From DATJPR01 sp963843525 (lineage in GTDB: Bacteria; Bacteroidota; Ignavibacteria; UBA10030; UBA6906), in NCBI GenBank assembly GCA_963843525.1, contig CAWJKM010000007.1, positions 868,001 through 932,000 on the forward strand: 64,000 bases of DNA, read 5' to 3'. The stretch's first letter is position 1. Each line of letters begins with the position of its first letter. The position numbers and the translations under genes are program-made. This document shows, piece after piece, positions 19,305 through 27,529 of the stretch. The notes under the pieces are model-generated. The model made no database searches and was not told the origin of the DNA. It saw only the letters and a program-made list of their open reading frames with translations.

Positions 19305-19738
19305 TTCGAGATGCATTCACTAAAAAGACTTCTTTGATGGAACCAAGTGAAAATGCCGTAGATCGTGTGAACGTTCAAACTGTTCACTCGAGGGGGTGGG
19401 CTCTTATACTCCCAAAGGTTTGGAACCGATGGCCATGGGTGTTTGGATTTGGCATAGCGGTCGGCGTTATTACTTTTGTGGTAAACTTCTTTGTGTTGTG
19501 GCCATATTTCAAAGCGGAAGCATCTCTTCTTCCTGAATCTGATAAGGGGAGGACAGGTTCTCTTGGCCAACTGGCGGGATTGGCTGAGATGGCCGGGGTA
19601 GCCACGGGTACCGCCACATCCTTTACGAAGTTTTATCCAGCGATAATCGCCAGTCAGACAATCCTTCGTGATGTGATCTCGAAGAAGTATACCACCAAAC
19701 GGTTCGCGGTTCCTGTTGACCTTGACAGAATACTTTGA
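19301..19738 (+). CDS. Wzz-type chain-length determinant, 5' part
   Basis: This is the N-terminal part of a polysaccharide co-polymerase: a cytoplasmic tail, a first membrane helix (WVFGFGIAVGVITFVVNFFVLWPYF), then the start of the periplasmic Wzz domain (YFKAEASLLPESDK ... KFYPAIIASQTILRDVI). TTG 19301 overlaps the preceding stop; ATG 19337 is an alternative start. The frame breaks near 19722, where gac-cttgacag would read VDLTEYFDV if one T were removed. The rest is encoded at 19716-20366. The full protein would control the chain length of the polymer in the inner membrane. Confidence 0.8.
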   Translation: MIRDAFTKKTSLMEPSENAVDRVNVQTVHSRGWALILPKVWNRWPWVFGFGIAVGVITFVVNFFVLWPYFKAEASLLPESDKGRTGSLGQLAGLAEMAGVATGTATSFTKFYPAIIASQTILRDVISKKYTTKRFAVPVDLDRIL

Positions 19739-20366
19739 TGTCAGCGGGAACACCCCCGAACAACGTATGGTGAAAACACTTAAGTTGGCGCGCGATCTAG
19801 TCAATACCACCGTAGATCAAAAGACTGGGATGGTCCGCGTCTCTGTCGAGATGCCGGAGGCACAGCTTTCTGCCGACGTGCTCAATGACATCATTGCTGA
19901 AGTGGATGACTTCATTAGACACAAACAGAACACGTCGGCCTCTGAACAAGCGAAGTGGATAAACCTTCGGCTAGACGAGGTAGAGGGGCAATTGCGTTCC
20001 GCGGAAAATGAGTTAATGAGCTTTCGTGAGCGCAACCGCAGGATTTTCGATTCGCCGGACCTATTGCTTCAGCAAGACAGATTGGCCCGAGACATGCAGA
20101 TGAAATCCACGTTGTATGTAGAACTGAAAAAACAATATGAGCTCGCGAAAATCGATGAAATAAAGAGTCTCACAATCGTTAATGTCCTTGACAAAGCTAG
20201 ACCACCAATACAAAAAGTACGCCCCCACCGACTGATCAACACAGGGATTGCCTTCCTATTGGGGCTGCTTCTGGCCGCGTCGTATATCGCTTTGCGAGAT
20301 GTTTACCTACCGCTTGGCGTGACGAGACTCAACGAGATTATGAAAAGCGGAGTAATCTCCAACTGA
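19716..20366 (+). CDS. Wzz-type chain-length determinant, 3' part
   Basis: This continues the Wzz-like protein in the +1 frame: LTEYFDVSGNTPEQRM, the coiled-coil periplasmic region (QAKWINLRLDEVEGQLRSAENELMSFRERNR ... DLLLQQDRLARDMQ), the conserved proline-rich segment before the membrane (VLDKARPPIQKVRPHR), and the second membrane helix (LINTGIAFLLGLLLAASYIAL). The two halves together match a complete Wzz/GNVR protein of about 355 residues. No tyrosine-kinase domain is attached. The break is either a sequencing indel or a recent mutation. Confidence 0.8.
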   Translation: MTLTEYFDVSGNTPEQRMVKTLKLARDLVNTTVDQKTGMVRVSVEMPEAQLSADVLNDIIAEVDDFIRHKQNTSASEQAKWINLRLDEVEGQLRSAENELMSFRERNRRIFDSPDLLLQQDRLARDMQMKSTLYVELKKQYELAKIDEIKSLTIVNVLDKARPPIQKVRPHRLINTGIAFLLGLLLAASYIALRDVYLPLGVTRLNEIMKSGVISN

Positions 20367-20388
20367 GTGCGGTTGCGGTTACCCCGCG

Positions 20389-21189
20389 ATGTGGTCCGAA
20401 AATTCATCCACTACGATGCAGGCGGCAGAGATTGACGCCAATGAGAATCGATTGGATCAGGGTATGCCTCAATTAGGGGTTACATATGCGCGGTTGAAGT
20501 TCCTCGTGAAGAATACTCTCATGCTATATGCGAATCATGTGAGGAAGAGGGAGTACTTGGCGCAGGAATTCCGATGGGTCAACGAACGCCCGATCGAATA
20601 CGGTTATCTTTTTCGTCAATTAACGCGCATCGAAGGGAAAACGATCCTGGATGTCGGAACGGGAACCACGGCTCTTCCCCATGTACTGCGAACATGTGGG
20701 TACATCGTCACGGCGATCGATAACTTCAAGGATTACTGGACGTCTGGGATCATCAATCGACACTGGTGGGTCGTGAATGACAATATCCTAAACCCCCAAA
20801 CGGATGGCCCTTTTGATGTCGTAACTTGCATAAGTGTTCTGGAACATATCACCGACCATGTCCAGGCAGTAACCAACATATCCCGGCTGCTTAAGCCGGG
20901 CGGACACCTAATTGTTTCTATTCCCTACAATGAGAATAAATACCTATCAAATGTCTATTCCCGTCCGGAAGCGAGTTACGGCAAGGACAATCCGTATATT
21001 TGCCAGGTTTTCTCACGTCGAGAACTCGAAAGATGGGTCGAAGGGGCATCGGTGAAGATCATAGATCAAGAATACTGGGAAGTTTTTTCGGGAGAATTCT
21101 GGACATTTGGTAGGCAACTCTACCCAAGGAGATCTGTGGGAAGTGCTGAGACTCACCACTTAACGTGTATTATGTTCGAGAAGTTGTAA
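20389..21189 (+). CDS. Class I SAM-dependent methyltransferase
   Basis: The 266-residue protein has SAM-binding motif I (TILDVGTGTTALPHVL, residues ~85-100), an acidic loop after strand beta-2 (VTAIDNF), and FDVVTCISVLEHITDHVQAV with LLKPGGHLIVSIPY, all characteristic of Methyltransf_11/12-type enzymes. The acceptor is not evident; inside a polysaccharide cluster it probably methylates a sugar or a lipid-linked intermediate. ATG 20416 is an alternative start. The next gene (CapK-like) starts inside its last 25 bases, so they are likely translated together. Confidence 0.82.
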   Translation: MWSENSSTTMQAAEIDANENRLDQGMPQLGVTYARLKFLVKNTLMLYANHVRKREYLAQEFRWVNERPIEYGYLFRQLTRIEGKTILDVGTGTTALPHVLRTCGYIVTAIDNFKDYWTSGIINRHWWVVNDNILNPQTDGPFDVVTCISVLEHITDHVQAVTNISRLLKPGGHLIVSIPYNENKYLSNVYSRPEASYGKDNPYICQVFSRRELERWVEGASVKIIDQEYWEVFSGEFWTFGRQLYPRRSVGSAETHHLTCIMFEKL

Positions 21190-22613
21190 TAGGAAACGGA
21201 AGGCCAGTGCGAATTCGTGCGCTAGATTCTTTTGGGTTGCCCCTTTGGTCAAAGCAGATGATAGGATATCTCCGTTCTTATGTGCCGGAGAAAGCCCTGT
21301 ATGGCCATGCGTATCAATCGATGTTTGAGTTTCTGGCGGCGTCAGAATTATGGGATCGTGCCAGAATGATGGAGTACCAACAGATTCGAATATCCAGCCT
21401 TCTTCGCCACGCTCAATCTAGCGTCCCCTGGTATTCTCGCAGATTTGCGGACTACGGGGTGAATGCCTCGCAGTTCAAAGACTTGTCAGATCTTCGGCGT
21501 TTCCCTTTTGTAACCAAGAAAGACCTCCAAAGCAGTGGCTTGGAGTTTGTTTCGACAGCAGTCCCTCGCGAAAGCCTTGTCTATCTGACCACGGGGGGGT
21601 CGACAGGCGTCCCCGTTGGTTTCTATCAATCGCGCAATTTTCAAATGTACGAACTTGCCTTCAATGCATACTATTGGAGGTGGTTCGGGATTCGGCCAAA
21701 CGATCTTTGCGTCGAACTGAGAGGCTCATATGTTGGATCACATGATCGGCCGTTTAAGTACGTGACGAGATCGAATCACTGGCTTTTTTCGACTTACTAC
21801 CTTACTGAAGAGACATTTCCAATATATCTGGCAAAACTCAACGCCATTCGGCCTAAGTATCTGCAAGCATATCCTTCAGCTGCTTCTCTGTTCGCAAAAT
21901 TCCTCAACAATTCAAACCATACCCTTGTCTTCAAGCCGCGAGTAATCTTTTGTGCGTCGGAGGTGTTGGATCCTTCTCAGGTAAGCATGATCGAACATGC
22001 TTTTCAGTGTCCGGTTCATTCTCAGTACGGACAAACGGAGAGAGTGTGCCTTGCTGCGTGGACCCCAACATCCATGCTGTATCATTGTTTCCCACAATAT
22101 GGACATGTGGAGCTTCTGAACTCAGATGACAAAGAAGTGGATGTGAGGGGATCCGTCGGGGAGATCGTAGGTACAAGCCTCAATAATTTCGCCGCACCAC
22201 TGATCAGATATCGCACTGGCGATGTCGCCCGAAACCCCGATCATAGCACGGAGGAAAAGTCATACCGATTGTTCTCTACGATCGAAGGCCGTCGTCAAGA
22301 TCATATCATATCCTCGAACGGACGTCGGGTTTCCATTGCAGCGCTCAATATGCACACTGACTTATATGATCAAGTTCTTCAGTACCAATTCAAACAAGAT
22401 GCCCCGGGGAAAGTGCTATTGCTGGTTGTCCCACGAAACGACTTCACGATCAAATCAATGGATCGAATTCGATCTGCAATAAACGAGAAATTGGGTCCGG
22501 ATTTTTCCCTAGCGCTAGAATCAGTTGCCAGGATTGCGCTAACAGACCGGGGCAAGACGCGTTTTCTCATACAAGAAATCGCGGACGTCAATGAGGGGGT
22601 AGATCATGCCTGA
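21165..22613 (+). CDS. CapK-like adenylate-forming enzyme
   Basis: The 482-residue protein resembles phenylacetate-CoA ligase/CapK proteins: the phosphate-binding loop YLTTGGSTGVPVGFY (near residue 145), SQYGQTERVCLAAW (the YGxTE adenylation motif) and APLIRYRTGDVA (motif A7), with a C-terminal lobe (EGRRQDHIISSNGRRVS). Such proteins activate carboxylates as acyl-adenylates and occur often in capsule clusters, where their substrate is undefined. It overlaps the methyltransferase upstream and the DUF362 protein downstream, so the three form a tight subunit of the operon. Confidence 0.82.
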   Translation: MYYVREVVIGNGRPVRIRALDSFGLPLWSKQMIGYLRSYVPEKALYGHAYQSMFEFLAASELWDRARMMEYQQIRISSLLRHAQSSVPWYSRRFADYGVNASQFKDLSDLRRFPFVTKKDLQSSGLEFVSTAVPRESLVYLTTGGSTGVPVGFYQSRNFQMYELAFNAYYWRWFGIRPNDLCVELRGSYVGSHDRPFKYVTRSNHWLFSTYYLTEETFPIYLAKLNAIRPKYLQAYPSAASLFAKFLNNSNHTLVFKPRVIFCASEVLDPSQVSMIEHAFQCPVHSQYGQTERVCLAAWTPTSMLYHCFPQYGHVELLNSDDKEVDVRGSVGEIVGTSLNNFAAPLIRYRTGDVARNPDHSTEEKSYRLFSTIEGRRQDHIISSNGRRVSIAALNMHTDLYDQVLQYQFKQDAPGKVLLLVVPRNDFTIKSMDRIRSAINEKLGPDFSLALESVARIALTDRGKTRFLIQEIADVNEGVDHA

Positions 22614-24150
22614 AGTCATTTCAGTCAACGATTCACAAGTAGCTATTTTCCTTGACCCGAACTGCACGTATAACACCATTTCGCCTTTCCAGCCACTTTG
22701 TCATTATCCTGAATATCCGTTTGAAAGCGCGTCAATCGAAGCAGGACTCGCAACTCAAGCGCGGGACGGCTATCACGCGGTTAGGGAGACCCTTCACCTA
22801 CTTGGATATGACAGCGTGCATTTCGGTACCATCCAATGGAATCCGTTGGGACATATTATTCATCCTGGCTCCGATGTCGTTGTCAAGCCGAATTTCGTAT
22901 TGCATGTCAATGAGTCAGGACTCGGACTGGTTGGAGTCGTAACGCATCCGTCAATTCTTCGCGCGGTGATCGATTATTGCTATATAGCGATGCGAGGGAA
23001 GGGAAGGGTTACCATCGCAGATGCGCCTCAAATGGATTGTGACTTTGAAGAGTTGCGAAGATCCATCGGGCTCGACAGCCTGATTAGCTTTTACGATCGT
23101 TTTAAGGAGTTCGAGGTGTCTCTTCTGGATCTGCGCAAGCTCAGATGCAAACGCGATTTCGCTCGCGAACTCTATCCCGCACAGAGCTTTGTCTCCAACG
23201 AACACGCCGATCCTAAGGGATACGTTATTTGCGACTTAGGGAAAAACAGCAGACTGGAAGGACTGGAAGGCATTGATAATCTCTATGGTGCAGACTATGA
23301 CCGGAAGTTTACGGCTGAAAATCATAAGCCAGGTCGCCATCGGTATTGCATCTCGAGGACTATTCTCGAGGCTGATGCGGTCATCTGCATTCCAAAGATG
23401 AAAACTCATAAGAAGGTGGGCGTCACGCTTGGAATGAAGCTACTTGTCGGCATCAACGGTGACAAAAATCACCTTGCCCACTTTCGAGTAGGCGATCCGA
23501 CGTCATGTGGTGATGAATTCCCTGCTCCTTCGGCGCAGAGCGTTTGGCTCCAGCGCAAGATCCTTCGCTTTGTCCAAGATCGAATTCTCACAAGACGCAG
23601 GCCGGCTGCTGATGTTCTGTGGAGTATTCTCAGATCTTGCGGAGTGTCTGTGGGTAGGTCTATGCGTCGAGCAAGACTGCTCAAGAGCGCAACTGACAGC
23701 GACAGAATATTCGGGGGAAATTGGTACGGTAACGACACTGCTTGGCGGATGGCAGCAGACCTTGCGCGAATATTCATTTACGCAGATAACAACGGTCGGG
23801 TGCGAAGCGAGCCACAAAGAAATACTCTTTTCTTGGTGGATGGTATAGTTGCTGGCGAGGGGGAGGGTCCAATGAGTCCTATGCCAAAGAAAATCGGCGT
23901 GATGGTCGGCGGGGCGAACATTTTGGCAGTGGACACAGCAGCAACTACGTTGATGGGCTTTGACTACCGGAAGATAATGATGATCTACGACTCATGGAAT
24001 CTTGGCCCTTACCCATTAGCCAGGTTTCCGGCAAACGCTACATATGTTTTTTCGAACGAACCGGAACTCGAAGGTAAGAACGTGGTTTCTTGTCGTCGAT
24101 TTGTTTTTGAGCCAAATAAATATTGGAAGGGTCATATCGAGGTTGATTGA
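22606..24150 (+). CDS. DUF362 domain-containing protein
   Basis: The 514-residue protein shows DUF362 signatures: VVVKPNFVLHVNESGLGLVGVVTHPSILRAV in the first third, a GRVTIADAPQMDCDFEEL metal-site-like segment, and KMKTHKKVGVTLGMKLLVGINGDKNHLAHFR in the middle. The C-terminal part reads LFLVDGIVAGEGEGPMSPMPKK. DUF362 proteins are found with redox and surface-glycan genes but their activity is not settled. No ferredoxin-type CxxCxxCxxxC cluster is visible here. The start overlaps the CapK-like gene by 8 bases. Confidence 0.8.
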   Translation: MPEVISVNDSQVAIFLDPNCTYNTISPFQPLCHYPEYPFESASIEAGLATQARDGYHAVRETLHLLGYDSVHFGTIQWNPLGHIIHPGSDVVVKPNFVLHVNESGLGLVGVVTHPSILRAVIDYCYIAMRGKGRVTIADAPQMDCDFEELRRSIGLDSLISFYDRFKEFEVSLLDLRKLRCKRDFARELYPAQSFVSNEHADPKGYVICDLGKNSRLEGLEGIDNLYGADYDRKFTAENHKPGRHRYCISRTILEADAVICIPKMKTHKKVGVTLGMKLLVGINGDKNHLAHFRVGDPTSCGDEFPAPSAQSVWLQRKILRFVQDRILTRRRPAADVLWSILRSCGVSVGRSMRRARLLKSATDSDRIFGGNWYGNDTAWRMAADLARIFIYADNNGRVRSEPQRNTLFLVDGIVAGEGEGPMSPMPKKIGVMVGGANILAVDTAATTLMGFDYRKIMMIYDSWNLGPYPLARFPANATYVFSNEPELEGKNVVSCRRFVFEPNKYWKGHIEVD

Positions 24151-24229
24151 AAAGCTCTAGAGTGTATTGGAGCTCTGCCTTTTGCTGTTGCAGAAAACCT
24201 CTGGTTCCTCGTCGCAACCGACAGCAACG

Positions 24230-25080
24230 ACGAGGGCAACTACATTTTTCTTCCTCAGACGGGATCTCAGATCTTTTCGTCCCTGATGTTTGTTTCAAAC
24301 CTTCTGAGGTCTATGCCGGACAGAATTCCAGGATCTCGCGGTTAGCAAGCAGCCTTCAAAGTTCTATTGTCGATTGTCCTTTGGGGCGTGAACTGGTCGC
24401 TCATTCAGCGGTTTCGAAGAACACAGAATTATCTGTTGTCGCACAGGAGATTGTTTGCCGACCACGCCCCGTTGACTATTGAAGTCCATGCGGCAGACTG
24501 TGATGGATCCACCTTGGTCGACACAACGTGTCGCTGTTGGGTTGAGGTCGTGAACTTGCTTACGGGTATCGTCGATCAATGGTTGACTGCATTGTGGCGT
24601 AGGGCCATTCAGCTTGTCTTTTACAGTCCTTTTGGGTCGCGAGCGATTGCTTCGTTATGCTATCGCACAGACGATCTTCATGAGTGCACGATTTGCCGCT
24701 TGCCGTTGTGCTTTGCTTGTCGGTGGGAGCCCCACTGTTGGTCGTTATTTTTCCTGCGGGCTCAGCGCGTCTGCTTCCTGGGTGTTCGTCGGTTCAGCTT
24801 AGTCAGTCTTGGGATTTTCAAGCTTTCGAACAAGTTTATTGCCTTTGGTTTTCTAGTCGTCTTGGCCGGCCTGCTTGATATACTGACGATGGGCAGGTAC
24901 TGTTCACTTCATGACGCCACGATCAACAAGGTGTCGGCGAAACTCTCTGCAATCCCGCTGTGGCTTACAGACTGGGCGTCCGCGAGCTATCGGGGTGACT
25001 GTTGTATTGGGAGGTGGATGCGAGCTTCGCGCAGTGCGGAAGGCGCACGATTAGATGCTCTCCAATTCTGCCATTGGTGA
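24230..25080 (+). pseudogene. Decayed Wzx-like flippase remnant
   Basis: No intact gene is present, but pieces align with the functional flippase at 25704-26984. LWGVNWSLI (24382 onward) matches LQGVNWAMI, and LDILTMGRYCSLHDATINKVSAKL (about 24871 onward, split here only by alignment) matches LDVFMMAHYFSFQDVGVYSVAAKL. The spacing between the two blocks is similar in both (about 490 versus 530 bases). Upstream, VCFKPSEVYAG resembles VLKSVTPEEYG. The frame is open over much of its length, but hydrophobic segments are interrupted by Cys, Arg and Trp-rich runs, as expected after frameshifts. This is probably an older flippase gene replaced by its neighbour. Confidence 0.55.
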
Positions 25081-25703
25081 ACGCCGGACAAAACAAGATG
25101 CATTTCTCACGTCAAGGAGGAAATTCTCGAGTCTTGGGAGCATTCCGAGTATTGTATACTATTCAACAATGATGTGTTCGACGTCATAGAGGGGAGCTCT
25201 TTCTTCACAAAGAGACGGATCGCGGCTTCTTAGCTGGCGGCGCTAATGTTCTCTTGGTGAATAAAGCCCACGTTGTTGAAGGTCTTGCATGTCACCAAGG
25301 ACGATTAACCACTCAGTCCACGTGCAATTTTGTTGTCTGCCGCACTTTTGATGCTCGCTGACAGTGCACGAACTAGGATCACTCATCTTCATTAGGGTTT
25401 ACCCCGAGAAGATTTCTTTCGAAAAGCCGCCGCGCCGCCAATACTGGCATTCTTGGGAGAAGAGTCACGGGGGGTGTGTGAAAATTCGCTTTCCAGGGAG
25501 GGAGCAACTTTGTGCGGCTGACGCTATTGCGAAATCTTTTCTGACAGAACAGATCTTTGCAGGACTTGTCATTTGGCTTCGGAGGTATGGTTGTCGCCTT
25601 GCTCTCCAAGGCGCTTTTTTTTTCTGAATCGACTGCAAGCTCTTCTTGTCAGGGGTTTGATACTCGGAATGTTTGAAATTTGGGCAAAACTCTATCCTCA
25701 TCC
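25081..25703. other. Degenerate stretch before the flippase, no intact gene
   Basis: No convincing gene is seen. One short open piece (from about 25115, reading KEEILESWEHSEYCILFNND) looks protein-like for some 40 codons, then stops. A run of nine T lies near 25616-25624. Together with the flippase remnant upstream this looks like decayed coding DNA in the polysaccharide cluster. Confidence 0.4.
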
Positions 25704-26984
25704 ATGAATAAAGGCCGGGGGAAAGCATCGCCTTCCATCTTGGGTCGATTCAGCGAGACCCTGCAAAATGTTGGGCTGACATTCGGCGCTCAACTCGGTT
25801 CAAGAGCATTGACTGCCGTGGCGATGGTACTGGTACTGAAGTCTGTTACCCCAGAGGAGTACGGGGTGATTTCCATAGTGCAATCTATCATAGTTGTAGG
25901 ATCAGGGCTCTTCCTGCAAGGTGTCAATTGGGCGATGATCCGATTTGTCGCCTCTTCCAGAGGATCGGACACAATCAGTGCCAATCAGTTCATACGCTCA
26001 GCTTTTGATCTGGAACTCGTGATCGGTTTCATCCTTGGGGGTGCGGTGATGGTTTTCCCCCAAGTTGTGGCAATTCTCCTAAGGGGAGGTAGCGGCACGT
26101 TAGAATTCATCCGTTGGGGAGGGGTGGGCATATTCACGTTTGCTCTCTTCCTATTTGCCACATCGTTACTGCAGGCACGGTCTCTTTTTTTGAAAAATGC
26201 GACAGTCAATGGTCTTCAGGCGACCGTTGTGCTCCTGTGCTATGCAGGCTTCTTTCTGGTGGGAGATCTCAACGTAAATGTTGTCATCACAGTTATCGTT
26301 TTCATCCCGTTACTTGCTTTTGTAGTCGCGGTAGCGATCAGCGATCGAGCGTGGCTCCGGACCAGATTTAACCTCGAGCTCGTTGCGCGTGTCTTTCTGG
26401 ACTCCAAGTGGTTCATGATCTACACCTTTTTCCTGCTGGCTGTGAACCAACTCGATGTATTCATGATGGCGCATTATTTCTCATTTCAGGACGTGGGCGT
26501 ATATAGCGTTGCCGCAAAACTCTACAGCGTTGTACTGCTCTCGCTTTCGGCGATCCACACAGTTCTACTTCCGAAGCTATCGGCTAACCCGGACAAAGCT
26601 TTTCTCCGGTCCTTCATTTTGCGTTCGTTTCGATACACGATACCGCTTGGGTCGGCTTTGTTCGTTCCATTGATCTTGTTGGCACCATGGCTCGTACTGA
26701 CACTGAGTTCGTCCCAATTTGTGGGTGCAGCGCTACCCCTTCAAATCCTACTGTGTGGCGGCTTTGCCGGATTGGTGCTGAGTCCCACCGCAAATGTTCT
26801 TTTCTCATTGAACGATGCAAAGTTCTTGGTTATGAGTAGCATAATCTTGTTGGTCCTTTCGATTGCGGGGCATACGCTTTTTACTTCGCGCATCGGCGCA
26901 GTCGGTGCGGCAGAAACCGTGACGGTGTCGTACCTTATAGTGAATGCCGCGGTTGCGACCCGGGCCTTATTGATTACGAGGTAG
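25704..26984 (+). CDS. Wzx-type polysaccharide flippase (MATE/MOP family)
   Basis: The start at ATG 25704 (426 residues) is preferred over the upstream TTG. The protein is almost all membrane helices (12-14 predicted by eye). They begin with LTFGAQLGSRALTAVAMVLVLKSVTPEEYGVISIVQSI split across helices 1-2 and include VNQLDVFMMAHYFSFQDVGVYSVAAKL, the typical central Polysacc_synt motif, near residue 250. It should flip undecaprenyl-linked repeat units from the cytoplasmic to the periplasmic face for the Wzy polymerase. It follows a decayed homologue. Confidence 0.87.
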   Translation: MNKGRGKASPSILGRFSETLQNVGLTFGAQLGSRALTAVAMVLVLKSVTPEEYGVISIVQSIIVVGSGLFLQGVNWAMIRFVASSRGSDTISANQFIRSAFDLELVIGFILGGAVMVFPQVVAILLRGGSGTLEFIRWGGVGIFTFALFLFATSLLQARSLFLKNATVNGLQATVVLLCYAGFFLVGDLNVNVVITVIVFIPLLAFVVAVAISDRAWLRTRFNLELVARVFLDSKWFMIYTFFLLAVNQLDVFMMAHYFSFQDVGVYSVAAKLYSVVLLSLSAIHTVLLPKLSANPDKAFLRSFILRSFRYTIPLGSALFVPLILLAPWLVLTLSSSQFVGAALPLQILLCGGFAGLVLSPTANVLFSLNDAKFLVMSSIILLVLSIAGHTLFTSRIGAVGAAETVTVSYLIVNAAVATRALLITR

Positions 26985-27529
26985 GCAAGGACCGAGACAT
27001 CGAACCCGACGAAGATTCTCCTGCCTGCCGAGGCCTTTTGCTTGCTAATTCGCTTTTCGAGTCCGTAGGCTAATGCGCAGAATAAGGCTATTCATTGCGA
27101 ATTCCTCACTCAATGACTTCTGGGGTTGCATATTCAAAAGCAACTTAACGCAACTCTGTCTCGCTGGTGGATCTTCGATGGAGAACGAAACGCCATCCTA
27201 TGATTCCTTGTTTAGTTGTTGGCTCGAAAACAAGAATGAGAGGACAAACGAATCGGCCGATGTGCTTCTTCATGGCAGCAAGCTCTGTCGAGCCACTGGT
27301 GCCGTTGAAAGCCGCATCTTTGGTGTGAATTCCGCGGGACATCCCGCTCGTGGTGCAAATGTCAACAATGAGTATGTTGAGGGAACGCGTATTGTGAATA
27401 ACGTGTCTCATGCGAAGTGTGAAGTTCCTATAGATACAAAACGGCCCAAGACTATTTGTGCAACTCACACCCTCACAGGAGCAAAGGGAAAAGTCCCCCC
27501 CTCTTATCGGATCATTCGAGATCAGATTG
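26985..27529. other. Gap between flippase and lyase genes, no gene recognised
   Basis: One frame is open from 27073 to 27546 (157 codons) but the product is rich in Ser, Asn and Cys, shows no domain or hydrophobic pattern, and overlaps the next gene. I treat the stretch as noncoding or decayed. Confidence 0.4.

Noticed and set aside
19701..19740. Programmed ribosomal frameshift in the Wzz-like gene
   Set aside because: No slippery heptamer or downstream pseudoknot is seen, and similar indels occur in many genes here, so an ordinary indel is simpler.
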